Source of the DNA: Qingshengfaniella alkalisoli | Lineage (GTDB): Bacteria > Pseudomonadota > Alphaproteobacteria > Rhodobacterales > Rhodobacteraceae | NCBI RefSeq assembly: GCF_007855645.1 | Contig: NZ_CP042262.1 | Location: forward strand, 124,001-188,000 | Length of the DNA stretch: 64,000 nt | Direction: 5' to 3' | Part shown: piece by piece, positions 16,644-25,334 of the stretch | Position numbering within the stretch: the stretch's first letter is position 1 | Layout: the number at the start of each line of letters is the position of its first letter | Notes under the pieces: model-generated | Database searches by the model: none | What the model saw: the letters and a program-made list of their open reading frames with translations, nothing else | What the model was told of the DNA's origin: nothing | Program-made: the position numbers and the translations under genes

Positions 16644-17446
16644 TCCCGATCCTGTCACTCAAATCAGTCAACAAGACTTTTGGAAACGACGAACATGTCG
16701 TTCACGCCGCCCGAAATGTCAGCTTCGATGTCTCGGCAGGTGAATGCCTTGCCATCGTCGGTGAATCCGGGTCCGGCAAGACGACGCTTGCCAACATGAT
16801 CCTTGGCATTTTCCCTCCGACGTCCGGGCAGATCGAATTCGAAGGCGCCGCACTGCCAGCCAAACGCAAGCTTGAGCACCGGCGCGCGATCCAGCTGGTT
16901 CAGCAAAACCCGCTGTCATCGCTGAACCCCAAGCGTACCGTCGGCGCATCCATCCGGCTTGGGCTGGACGTTTACGGCATCGGCAAGCCCGGCGAGCGCT
17001 GGAAGATGGTCGAAGCCGCGCTCGAAGAAGTAGGTCTGCCCGCCGAGTTCCGCAATCGCCCCCCTGCCGCACTTTCGGGTGGGCAACGTCAGCGTGTCGC
17101 CATCGCCAGGGCGTTGGCCTGCGATTCAAGGCTTGTCGTTCTGGACGAACCAACCTCGGCGCTCGATGTGCTTGTGCAGGCACGTGTTCTCAGGCTTCTG
17201 GATGACCTGCGCCGCAAGCGTGGCCTGACCTATCTATTCATTACCCATGATTTGTCGGTGGTGCGCAATATCGCCGACCGCGTGGCCGTGTTTCAATCCG
17301 GCGCGCTGGTGGAATGTGCCGCCACGCAAGACATTTTCGAGACCCCGCAGGAACCCTACACCCGCGACCTGATCGGTGCCGTGCCCGTCGTCGCGGACGA
17401 AGAAATCGCGCTACGGCGCACCCTTTCGATGGAGAGCAGCCAATGA
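16640..17446 (+). CDS. ABC transporter ATP-binding protein, DppF type
   Basis: A 268-residue cytoplasmic ATPase with Walker A GESGSGKT (about residues 39-46), the OppF-like QLVQQNPLSSLNPKRTVG Q-loop region, signature LSGGQRQRV and Walker B LVVLDEPTSALDV. It is the second nucleotide-binding subunit of the importer. It overlaps both neighbours by 4 bases, so translation is coupled to the DppD-type gene and to the GAF gene. Confidence 0.9.
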   Translation: MIPILSLKSVNKTFGNDEHVVHAARNVSFDVSAGECLAIVGESGSGKTTLANMILGIFPPTSGQIEFEGAALPAKRKLEHRRAIQLVQQNPLSSLNPKRTVGASIRLGLDVYGIGKPGERWKMVEAALEEVGLPAEFRNRPPAALSGGQRQRVAIARALACDSRLVVLDEPTSALDVLVQARVLRLLDDLRRKRGLTYLFITHDLSVVRNIADRVAVFQSGALVECAATQDIFETPQEPYTRDLIGAVPVVADEEIALRRTLSMESSQ

Positions 17447-17934
17447 ACGACCTTGCGACCGCAGTCGCCACGTCCGGCAACCAACCCGAAGCGACCTTCA
17501 AGGCACTGGAAACCCTTGTGAACGACACCATCGGGGTGAAGCTTTTCACGATCATGGAACGCGACACGGATCGTGAAGTATCGTGGCGGTCCTATTCCAA
17601 CATGCCTGACGCCTATCCGGTTACTGGCGAAAAGCCGTTTCACTACGATCGCTGGACCGATCAGGTTGTCGGTCGCGGAGAACCCTTCGTCGCCAATTCG
17701 GTCGAGGAATTCGCGGACGTCTTCTCCGATCACGAATATATCGCTGCTCTGGGCTGCGAATCCGTCCTGAACCTGCCCATCGTGATCGACGGCGAACTGA
17801 AAGGCACGCTGAACTGCCTGCATGATGCGGGGCACTACACCCCTGACCGTGTCGCCGCCGCACAATCGCTCAAACTGCCCGGCGCCATCGCGTTCCTGAT
17901 GGCCGCCGCCACCCGAAACGAAGGAGAGAAGTAA
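17443..17934 (+). CDS. GAF-domain protein
   Basis: A 163-residue cytoplasmic protein made of one GAF domain (about residues 16-155), with SVLNLPIVIDGELKGTLNCLHDAGHYTPDRV as the characteristic C-terminal half. No output domain is attached. The ATG at 17443 overlaps the preceding ATPase stop, and its TAA overlaps the hydantoinase A start (TAATG). Its role is unknown; sitting between transporter and hydantoinase genes, it could sense or bind the pathway substrate. Confidence 0.78.
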   Translation: MNDLATAVATSGNQPEATFKALETLVNDTIGVKLFTIMERDTDREVSWRSYSNMPDAYPVTGEKPFHYDRWTDQVVGRGEPFVANSVEEFADVFSDHEYIAALGCESVLNLPIVIDGELKGTLNCLHDAGHYTPDRVAAAQSLKLPGAIAFLMAAATRNEGEK

Positions 17935-20012
17935 TGGTCAACATCACGCGACGCGTTGCCACCGATGTAGGTGGAACATTTACCGACCTGGTCTGCTTCG
18001 AAACCGATACCGACACGGGCGAATCCCGTATCATCACCGCCAAATCCGACACAACACCGCCTGATTTCGAAAACGGTGTGCTGAACGTATTGGACAAGGC
18101 AGGCGTCGACCCGGCGTCGGTTGATTTCCTTGCGCATGGCACGACAGTGGTGATCAACGCACTGACCGAGCGCAAGGGCGTCACCGTCGGGCTGATTACC
18201 ACGGAAGGCTTCCGCGACACGCTGGAAATCGCGCGCGGCAACCGTCCCGACTTTTTCAACCTGCACTATGAAAAGCCGGAGCCGTTCGTGCCGCGCCATC
18301 TGCGCGCCGAACTGCCTGGGCGTGTCAGCTATACCGGGGACGAGGTCACGCCGCTTGACCTTTCGGGCCTTGCCAAGATCCTTGACCAGTTCAAGGCTGA
18401 CGGCGTTCAGGCGGTAGCCATCAGCTTCCTGCATTCCTACACCAACACCGCGCATGAAGAAGCAGCGCTGGCGGAAGTGCAGCGTCTGTGGCCCGAGGTT
18501 TCGGTTGTTGCCTCGCACCAGATCACCCGGGAATGGCGCGAATACGAACGCACCAACACCGCAGTCCTGTCGGCTTACGTGCAACCCGTTGCCCAGAAAT
18601 ATCTGGGCAAGCTGAATGCAGGTCTGACGGGCAAGGGGTTCGACAAGAACCTCTATATCATGCAGTCGAATTGCGGTGTGGACTCGTTGGAAAAGACGTC
18701 GCAAACACCCATTACCATCGTTGAATCCGGACCCGCTTCGGGCTTCTGGGGGGCTGCGGAACTTGGCAAGCTGATCGGCGAGCCGAATGTTCTGGCGCTC
18801 GACATCGGGGGCACTACGGCAAAGTGTTCGCTGATCGAGAACGGTCAGGTCCGCATCATGACCGATTACTGGATCGAACGGTCGCGCAAATCTGCGGGTT
18901 ACCCCATGATGGTGCCAGTCGTGGATCTGGTTGAAATCGGCAATGGCGGCGGCTCGATTGCCTGGGTCGACGATTTCGGAAAACTGCATGTGGGGCCGCA
19001 ATCGGCTGGCGCGCTTCCGGGTCCGGCGGCCTATGGGAAAGGTGGTGACAAGGCCACCACGACGGACGCCAATCTCTGGCTTGGCCGCATAAACCGCGAT
19101 TATTTCTGCGGTGGCGCGATCGACGCGGATATGGCGGCGACCGAAAAAGCCATGACCGAGTTGGCCGCAAATCTGGGGGTCAGCGCCGATGAAGCGGCCC
19201 AGGGTATCATCCGCATTGCCAACAACAACATGGTCAACGCGCTGAAACTGGTTTCGCTCAACCGTGGTCATGATCCGCGTGACTTCACGTTGGTGGCCTT
19301 CGGCGGTGGCGGCGCCATGCATGCCGTGGCGCTTGGCCAGGAGCTTCAGGTCAAGAAGGTTGTCGTGCCATCTGCGGCGTCGGTGTTTTCCGCCTGGGGC
19401 ATGATGATGTCCGACCTGCGCCGGGACTTCTTTGTCACGCGCCTGATCGATCTGAACGCAGGCGGCGGTGCCGCCATTGAATCGCTTTTTGCCGAAACCG
19501 AGAAAGAGGCAAGTAGCACCTTCGAGGCCGAGGGGATATCCGGCGACAAGGTGAAATTCCTGCGCTACGGCAAGTTCCGCTATCAGAACCAGGAACACAC
19601 CACCGAGGTTCTGCTAGACGGCCCCGTTACCGACGCGGCACTGGGCAAGATTGCGCAGGATTTCCATGAAACCTATGAGCGCGAATACACCTATCGTCTC
19701 GACGCGCCCGTGGAACTGGTCGGCATTCACCTGGTCGCGATGGCCGAGGTCGGCAAGCTGGAAATGAAGCCCGAAGAGCCGAAGGGCACTCCGGTATCCG
19801 AAGCAGTGAAAGGCGACCGCGAAGTCGACTACGCGCTCGAAGGCAAGCACGTTGCCACGATCTATGACGGTGAGAAGCTGGAACCGGGAATGAGCTTCAA
19901 CGGCCCCGCCATCGTCGAAGATCCGGGCACCACCATCGTCATCCATCCGCGCAACACCGTGGAAATCGACGCCTACCGCAACATCCACATCACGCTCAAT
20001 GCGGGAGAATGA
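17934..20012 (+). CDS. hyuA: Hydantoinase/oxoprolinase family protein, subunit A
   Basis: A 692-residue enzyme subunit of the N-methylhydantoinase/5-oxoprolinase family, which opens cyclic amides using ATP. The actin-like ATPase core has phosphate loop DVGGTFTDLVCFETD at the N-terminus, the Hydant_A_N domain to about residue 180, the hydantoinase A domain around ALDIGGTTAKCSLIENG, and FGGGGAMHAVALGQEL near 450. The length matches the family. It should form a complex with one or both B subunits encoded downstream. The substrate is undetermined: hydantoins, 5-oxoproline, caprolactam and acetophenone carboxylation are all known in this family. Confidence 0.9.
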   Translation: MVNITRRVATDVGGTFTDLVCFETDTDTGESRIITAKSDTTPPDFENGVLNVLDKAGVDPASVDFLAHGTTVVINALTERKGVTVGLITTEGFRDTLEIARGNRPDFFNLHYEKPEPFVPRHLRAELPGRVSYTGDEVTPLDLSGLAKILDQFKADGVQAVAISFLHSYTNTAHEEAALAEVQRLWPEVSVVASHQITREWREYERTNTAVLSAYVQPVAQKYLGKLNAGLTGKGFDKNLYIMQSNCGVDSLEKTSQTPITIVESGPASGFWGAAELGKLIGEPNVLALDIGGTTAKCSLIENGQVRIMTDYWIERSRKSAGYPMMVPVVDLVEIGNGGGSIAWVDDFGKLHVGPQSAGALPGPAAYGKGGDKATTTDANLWLGRINRDYFCGGAIDADMAATEKAMTELAANLGVSADEAAQGIIRIANNNMVNALKLVSLNRGHDPRDFTLVAFGGGGAMHAVALGQELQVKKVVVPSAASVFSAWGMMMSDLRRDFFVTRLIDLNAGGGAAIESLFAETEKEASSTFEAEGISGDKVKFLRYGKFRYQNQEHTTEVLLDGPVTDAALGKIAQDFHETYEREYTYRLDAPVELVGIHLVAMAEVGKLEMKPEEPKGTPVSEAVKGDREVDYALEGKHVATIYDGEKLEPGMSFNGPAIVEDPGTTIVIHPRNTVEIDAYRNIHITLNAGE

Positions 20013-20013
20013 G

Positions 20014-21672
20014 ATGAGCGATCACGATCCGATCACGCTGGAAATCATCCAGAATTCGCTTCAGGCCGCCGCCGACGAGATGTTCGCCGCGATGCGCAAG
20101 ACGGCGATGAGCTCGATCATCTACGAGGTGCTCGACATGGGCACCGGGATCACTGACGCGCAGGGCCGCATCGCCTCTTCCGGTGCGGGGATCCCGTCAT
20201 TCGTCGGTGTACTCGACAAGGGTGTGCAGGCTTTGCTGCGCAAGTTCAACAAGCCGGGCGACATCAACCCCGGTGACGTTTTTATCACCAATGACCCTTA
20301 TCACGGTGGCGTGACCCATCTGAATGATCTGGTCATCGCCATGCCGGTCTTTGTCGATGGGCAACTGATCGCCTGGACTGCCAATATCGCGCATAATTCC
20401 GATGTGGGCGGCATGGCCCCCGGATCGCTGACCGGCGAGGCGACCGAGATCTATCAAGAAGGCCTGCGCCTGCCCGCGGTGAAGATGGTCGAGGCGGGCG
20501 AGCCGATCCAGTCGGTCCTCGACATCATCACCACGAATTCGCGGATGCCTGATTTCCTTCTGGGCGACGTATGGGCGGCGATCGCATCGGTACGCATCGG
20601 CGCGAAACGCTTGTCTGAACTGGCAACGAAATATGGCACCGACACGTTCCTGGCCGCGATGGACAGTTTCATGGAATTCGGCCGCAAGACGGCGCTGGCC
20701 GAACTCAAGAAGCTGCCGAAAGGCACGTTCGAGTTGTCCGAGGAACAAGATGATGGTCGCGTCTACAATGTGAAGGTCACGATCACCGACGAGGAATTCA
20801 TCGTCGACCTGCGGGACAACCCCGATCAGGACAAGGGACCGACCAACACCAGCCAGGACGGCACGATGATCTGCGCCCAGATGGTGTTCAAGTCACTCAC
20901 CGATCCGGACACACCTGCCAATGACGGCTCGTTCCGCCCGCTGAAGGTTCTTACGCGCGAAGGCTCGGTCTTTCACGCAAAGGAACCATCTGCCATCGGG
21001 TTCTACTTCGAAACGGAAGTCCGCGTTTACGACCTGATCTGGCGATGCCTTGCGCCGCATGTGGCTGAGCGCCTGCCTGCCGGCCATTTCGCGTCGATCT
21101 GCGGGACATTCATTGGCGGCATCCATCCCGATACCGGTCGGCAATACACCATCATCGAACCCCAGATTGGCGGATGGGGCGCATGGGAAGGTCGTGACGG
21201 AAACAGCTGTATTTTCTCCGGTTTTCATGGAGAAACCTACAACACGCCCGCAGAGATATCGGAAGCCCGCAATGGCCTGATCGTCGACCGGATGGAACTG
21301 AACACCGAACCGGGCGGTGAAGGGCAGTTCATTGGTGGCCGAGGGCTGAAACTGGAATACCGGATAAGAACCGATAACGGCTTTTTGACGGCCGGCTACA
21401 CGCGCGCAAGGATCAAGCCGTGGTCGCTGAATGGCGGCGAAGAAGGCTCCGGCAACTATGTCGAGGTGATCCGCAAGTCAGGCGAGACCGAGAAATATTC
21501 CTTCGTCTCGGAATTGGCGGTGAATACCGATGACGTCATCCGCATCGTTACGTCAAGCGGGGCGGGGTATGGCGATCCCAAGCGACGTGACCCGGCTGCC
21601 GTGAAACAGGATCTTCGCGCCGGATTACTCACGCCGGAACGGGCTGCCGAAATCTACGGCACGTCGGAATAA
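20014..21672 (+). CDS. hyuB: Hydantoinase B/oxoprolinase family protein (first copy)
   Basis: A 552-residue partner of subunit A, nearly all one Hydantoinase_B domain: DPITLEIIQNSLQAAADEMF, SSIIYEVLDMGTGITDAQG, VFITNDPYHGGVTHLNDLV and, near the C-terminus, VTSSGAGYGDPKRRDPAAVKQDL. It starts 1 base after the hyuA stop. The full C-terminal tail here serves as the reference showing that the second B copy is truncated. Confidence 0.9.
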   Translation: MSDHDPITLEIIQNSLQAAADEMFAAMRKTAMSSIIYEVLDMGTGITDAQGRIASSGAGIPSFVGVLDKGVQALLRKFNKPGDINPGDVFITNDPYHGGVTHLNDLVIAMPVFVDGQLIAWTANIAHNSDVGGMAPGSLTGEATEIYQEGLRLPAVKMVEAGEPIQSVLDIITTNSRMPDFLLGDVWAAIASVRIGAKRLSELATKYGTDTFLAAMDSFMEFGRKTALAELKKLPKGTFELSEEQDDGRVYNVKVTITDEEFIVDLRDNPDQDKGPTNTSQDGTMICAQMVFKSLTDPDTPANDGSFRPLKVLTREGSVFHAKEPSAIGFYFETEVRVYDLIWRCLAPHVAERLPAGHFASICGTFIGGIHPDTGRQYTIIEPQIGGWGAWEGRDGNSCIFSGFHGETYNTPAEISEARNGLIVDRMELNTEPGGEGQFIGGRGLKLEYRIRTDNGFLTAGYTRARIKPWSLNGGEEGSGNYVEVIRKSGETEKYSFVSELAVNTDDVIRIVTSSGAGYGDPKRRDPAAVKQDLRAGLLTPERAAEIYGTSE

Positions 21673-21838
21673 GTGATGCGCGAGCCGTGAAATACGCATC
21701 CTGATCCGACACGGGCAGAAGATACCGCGGCTTGCGGACACTATCGCGGAGCCGTGCCATCCAATTGACAGACAGCCGCGGCGCCCGCGATGCGGCACTG
21801 CGGTTAACAAGACACGTCGCCTGACAGGAGGAAGACAA

Positions 21839-22924
21839 ATGAACAGACTAGATATGCTGCGCGAACGCATGGCCGCCGAAAGCGTCGATCTCGTCGCCAT
21901 CGGGCCGGGGGCGCATATGGATTGGCTGCTGGGATTCCACCCCCACCCGGATGAGCGCCCCTGCCTAGCCTGCGTGTCAGCTACGGGTGCCGCCTTCCTG
22001 ATGCCCGCGCTGAATGCAGAAGGCACGCGCGCCCAGACCGATCTGCCTTTTTTCAACTGGACGGATGCCGAAGGTCCCGTGAGCGCCTTCAATGACCTTC
22101 TGGTATCGCTGAACGCGGCGGATGCGCAACGGATCGCGCTTGACGAAACGATGCGTGCGGATTTCGCCGCCCTGGTTCAGGATGCGTTGCCCCACGCCGC
22201 GCGGGAGTTTTCCGCCACGACCATCGGCGCATTACGGATGCGCAAGGACGCGGCTGAATTCGATGTTCTCAAGCGCAATGCCCTGATCGCCGACAAGGCG
22301 ATGCGTGCGGGCTGGGCCGCGATGAAGCCCGGCATGACAGAGCTCGAGGTCGCACAGATCATTCGCGCCGAGTTCACCGCGCAAGGCGCCAAGCCGCTCT
22401 TTTCCATCGTCGGAACCGGTGGAAACGGCGCATTTCCTCATCACCAGACCGGCGACACGGTGCTCAAGGACGGCGATTCCGTTGTCATGGATATCGGCGG
22501 CGGCATGGATAGCTATAGCTATTCCAGCGACATGACGCGCATGGCCGTTCTGGGGACGCCCCCGGTAGGGTATGAAGAGGTGCACGCCATCGTGGAAGCC
22601 GCCGTGCAGGCGGCAATGAAAGCGGCACGTCCTGGTGTCAAGGCACACGAAGTGGACGACGCAGCGCGTGGTGTAATTACCGAGGCTGGCTATGGCGAAT
22701 ACTTCGTTCACCGCACGGGCCACGGGATGGGCGTCGAAGTGCACGAACAGCCCTATCTGACCTCCGTGTCGCAGACGATCCTTGAAGAAGGTATGGTGTT
22801 CTCCATCGAACCCGGGATCTACATTCCGGGCCGGTTTGGAATTCGCCTTGAAGACATCGTGATCCTGCGAAGCGACGGGCCGGAAATCCTGTCCGAATTG
22901 CCCCGTGACCTGAAGGTGATCTGA
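21839..22924 (+). CDS. M24-family metallopeptidase (Xaa-Pro dipeptidase-like)
   Basis: A 361-residue protein with a creatinase/prolidase N-domain (about 1-130) and a pita-bread catalytic domain. All five metal ligands appear: two Asp (VVMDIGGGMDSYSYSSDMTR), His (HRTGHGMGVEVHE) and two Glu (FSIEPGIY, GIRLEDIV). Retention of the metal site argues for a peptidase rather than metal-free creatinase. A strong AGGAGG site precedes the ATG. It lies between the two hyuB copies, and a peptidase could act on the opened product or on imported dipeptides. Confidence 0.87.
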   Translation: MNRLDMLRERMAAESVDLVAIGPGAHMDWLLGFHPHPDERPCLACVSATGAAFLMPALNAEGTRAQTDLPFFNWTDAEGPVSAFNDLLVSLNAADAQRIALDETMRADFAALVQDALPHAAREFSATTIGALRMRKDAAEFDVLKRNALIADKAMRAGWAAMKPGMTELEVAQIIRAEFTAQGAKPLFSIVGTGGNGAFPHHQTGDTVLKDGDSVVMDIGGGMDSYSYSSDMTRMAVLGTPPVGYEEVHAIVEAAVQAAMKAARPGVKAHEVDDAARGVITEAGYGEYFVHRTGHGMGVEVHEQPYLTSVSQTILEEGMVFSIEPGIYIPGRFGIRLEDIVILRSDGPEILSELPRDLKVI

Positions 22925-22925
22925 C

Positions 22926-24476
22926 ATGACCCATGACCCGTTCACGTTGACCGTCATCCAGGCGTCGTTGGGCGCCGCTGCGGAAGAAATGTTCGCCGTC
23001 CTCGCCAAGACCGCGATGAGCCCGATCATCTACGAAGTGCTCGATGTCGGGACCGGCGTGACGGATGGCGAAGGAAATCTCGTCAGCTCCGGTGCGGGGA
23101 TCCCGACCTTCGTCGGGGTTCTCGACAAGGCCGTGCGTCGCATCATCGAAATCCACCGGGACAACATCCATGAAGGCGACGTATTCATCACCAACGATCC
23201 GAATTTCGGCGGCGTGACTCATCTCAACGATGTTGTGATCGCCAAGCCGGTGTTCTTCGAGGACAAGTGCATGGCGTGGACCGCGTCGATCGCCCATTGG
23301 GGCGACATCGGAGGCAAGGTTCCCGGATCCATGGCAACCGACGTCACCGAAATCTTCGCCGAAGGGCTGCGCCTGCCTGCGGTAAAGCTTTTTGCGAAGG
23401 GTCGGAAGCTTCAACCGGTTTTCGACATTATCGAGTCGAACTCGCGCCTTCCCGATTTTGTGCGCGGCGATCTGTGGGCACAGGTTGCCGCCAGCAACAA
23501 GGCCGAAAGCCAGATCATCCACCTGCTACGTGCCCACGGCCCAGAGCTGTTCCAGGACGCCATCGAAAATGCCCTGGAAGAAGGCGAGGCGCGTGCGCGC
23601 AAGGGGCTGGCCAAACTGCCCAAGGGAAGCTTCGAGATAACGGAAAAGCAGGATGACGGGAGCGACTGGCACGCTACCATCACCATTTCCGACGACACCT
23701 TCCTGGTCGATCTGCGCGGCAACCCCGATCAGAAGGCCGCCCCCTACAACACCAGCCGCGATGGCGCTGTGATCTCTTGCCAGATGATCTTCAAGGCTCT
23801 CTGCGATCCTGACCGTTATGCCAATTCCGGGTCGTTTGTACCGCTGGAGGTCCTGACCGATCACGGCACCGTTTTCGACGCTGGCGAGACCGCAGCGCAG
23901 GGTTACTACTTTGAAACCCGAATCCGGCTGTTCGATATGCTGTGGCAATGCATGGCGCATGCTTTGCCGGACCGCCTGCCGATGGGGCATTTCGCATCCA
24001 TCTGTGGAACGGTCATCGCAGGACAGCACCCCGATACCGGACGTCGTTACACGATGGTGGAACCACAAATGGGCGGATGGGGTGCAACTGCGGATCGCGA
24101 TGGCCTCGACGCCATGTATTCCAGCAATCATGGCGATACCTTCAATTGCCCGGTCGAAATCTGCGAAGCCCGCTACGGAATCGACGTTCTGCACAAGCGT
24201 TTGCGCGAGCGATCCGACAGCGTGGCGGTTCACAAGGGCGGTCGCGGCGTATCCATACGCTATCGCATGCGTGATGACGCGATCCTGTCAGCAGGTTACA
24301 GCCGTGCAAAGGTCCCGGTATGGCCGGCTACCGAAGCCACGACGCAAAACACCAACGCGCTGACCGTCAATCACCCGGATGGCAGTTCCGAGCGCCGCGA
24401 CTTTGTCAGCGGTTACAAGCTGCGGGCCGGGGATGAAGTCTGGGTCGAAACAGCCAATGGCGGCGACTACGGCTGA
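22926..24476 (+). CDS. hyuB: Hydantoinase B/oxoprolinase family protein (second copy, 3'-truncated)
   Basis: A 516-residue Hydantoinase_B protein starting 1 base after the M24 gene stop. It shares the whole domain layout with the first copy (PIIYEVLDVGTGVTDGEG, VFITNDPNFGGVTHLNDVV). It ends at ETANGGDYG, where the first copy continues GYGDPKRRDP for about 33 more residues. The break coincides with the left side of an IS200/IS605-type remnant, so I infer the native tail was lost. Whether the shortened subunit still works is open. Confidence 0.85.
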   Translation: MTHDPFTLTVIQASLGAAAEEMFAVLAKTAMSPIIYEVLDVGTGVTDGEGNLVSSGAGIPTFVGVLDKAVRRIIEIHRDNIHEGDVFITNDPNFGGVTHLNDVVIAKPVFFEDKCMAWTASIAHWGDIGGKVPGSMATDVTEIFAEGLRLPAVKLFAKGRKLQPVFDIIESNSRLPDFVRGDLWAQVAASNKAESQIIHLLRAHGPELFQDAIENALEEGEARARKGLAKLPKGSFEITEKQDDGSDWHATITISDDTFLVDLRGNPDQKAAPYNTSRDGAVISCQMIFKALCDPDRYANSGSFVPLEVLTDHGTVFDAGETAAQGYYFETRIRLFDMLWQCMAHALPDRLPMGHFASICGTVIAGQHPDTGRRYTMVEPQMGGWGATADRDGLDAMYSSNHGDTFNCPVEICEARYGIDVLHKRLRERSDSVAVHKGGRGVSIRYRMRDDAILSAGYSRAKVPVWPATEATTQNTNALTVNHPDGSSERRDFVSGYKLRAGDEVWVETANGGDYG

Positions 24477-24517
24477 GCGGCACTCGAAACACCGAAGTGT
24501 AGTGGGTTGAGGAGACG

Positions 24518-24908
24518 ATGTTGCGCAAAGCGACCCGCAGGGTGAGTTGGCCCTTTCCTGTTTGGGCCACAACATACCGATACGCGGTTCTTCAGGGACC
24601 GATGCGCGACCGGATCCGACAGATCATCCGGCAGAGCTGCGACGAAATGGGTGTCCATATCGTGCGCGGGGGTGCTGGCGCGAGATCATATCCATATGTT
24701 TCTGCCGTTCCCGCCGAAGCTCGCGCTGTCGGACGTCATGCAGCGGATCAAGGGCCGGTCGTCGCGTCGCATCCAGATGGAGATTCCCGAATTGCGCAAG
24801 CGCTACTGGGGCAGGCGGTTCTGGGCGCGCGGATACTTCTCGACCACCTCGGGCAATGTGACCGACGAGGTCATCCTGCAGTATCTGGAATTACATTCTG
24901 CCAAATGA
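24518..24908 (+). pseudogene. tnpA: IS200/IS605-family transposase TnpA, frameshifted
   Basis: Two overlapping frames together give a Y1 transposase: VWATTYRYAVLQGPMRDRIRQ and IIRQSCDEMGVHIVRG in the first, then LARDHIHMFLPFPPK, VMQRIKGRSSRRIQMEIPEL, RYWGRRFWARGYF and VILQYLELH in the second. The HUH metal motif (HIH) and the candidate catalytic Tyr near the end are kept. The shift lies in a run of five G near 24670; one G fewer restores the frame. The N-terminus is also poor. Downstream (about 24911-24929) CACCG and CGGGTG can pair as a right-end hairpin. No tnpB is present. Confidence 0.75.
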
Positions 24909-24948
24909 TGCCACCGGCGTCAGCGGGTGTGTCGTTGACTGTGCTGCT

Positions 24949-25020
24949 TATACACGAACTTGTATAATCTAGAAATATGCATCATATGGTATAAACATAG
25001 AATATACACGATTTGGCATA
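24949..25020. promoter_or_regulatory. Two HipB-like operators
   Basis: TATAC-N8-GTATA (24949-24966) and TATAC-N8-GCATA (25003-25020) share TATACACGA and stand 54 bases apart in an AT-rich stretch before hipB. The layout matches the TATCC-N8-GGATA operators of characterised HipB. Autorepression is the expected role. Confidence 0.65.
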
Positions 25021-25046
25021 AGCCAAGATATGCATGGAAGTGAAGA

Positions 25047-25334
25047 ATGCCCAGCGAACCGGACATGGTCTTGCGCCCACAACGCACTCGCTCCGCCCCC
25101 GAGCTTGCCGAAGCGTTGCGGCACGCCCGAAAGGTGCGCGGCCTGACCCAGACCGCGCTTGCGAAGGTTGCCGGAATACGGGCTCATCATATCTCGCGGA
25201 TCGAGTCAGGTGCGGTCAAGCCCAACATAGATACGCTTTTCGTACTGTTGTCGGCCCTCGGCCTCGACCTGACCCTCAGCGCGCGTGACAGCGGTCCCGG
25301 TGATCCGGACAAGGGGATCGAGGACATCTTCTGA
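25047..25334 (+). CDS. hipB: XRE-family antitoxin, HipB-like
   Basis: A 95-residue DNA-binding protein with an XRE helix-turn-helix at about residues 20-75 (LAEALRHARKVRGLTQTALAK, HHISRIESGAVKPNIDTLF). By position and length it is the antitoxin and autorepressor of a hipBA module. Its stop overlaps the hipA start (TGATG). Its putative operators lie 27-98 bases upstream. The toxin gene is broken, so this may be an orphan antitoxin. Confidence 0.82.
   Translation: MPSEPDMVLRPQRTRSAPELAEALRHARKVRGLTQTALAKVAGIRAHHISRIESGAVKPNIDTLFVLLSALGLDLTLSARDSGPGDPDKGIEDIF

Noticed and set aside
17835-19598. A 587-residue minus-strand open frame
   Set aside because: It is antisense to hyuA, with no ribosome site and a composition unlike a protein.
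21673-21838. The 166-base gap in the hydantoinase operon as an internal promoter (it contains ATTGACAG)
   Set aside because: A -35-like hexamer is present but no convincing -10 at the right distance; the gene order still suggests one operon.
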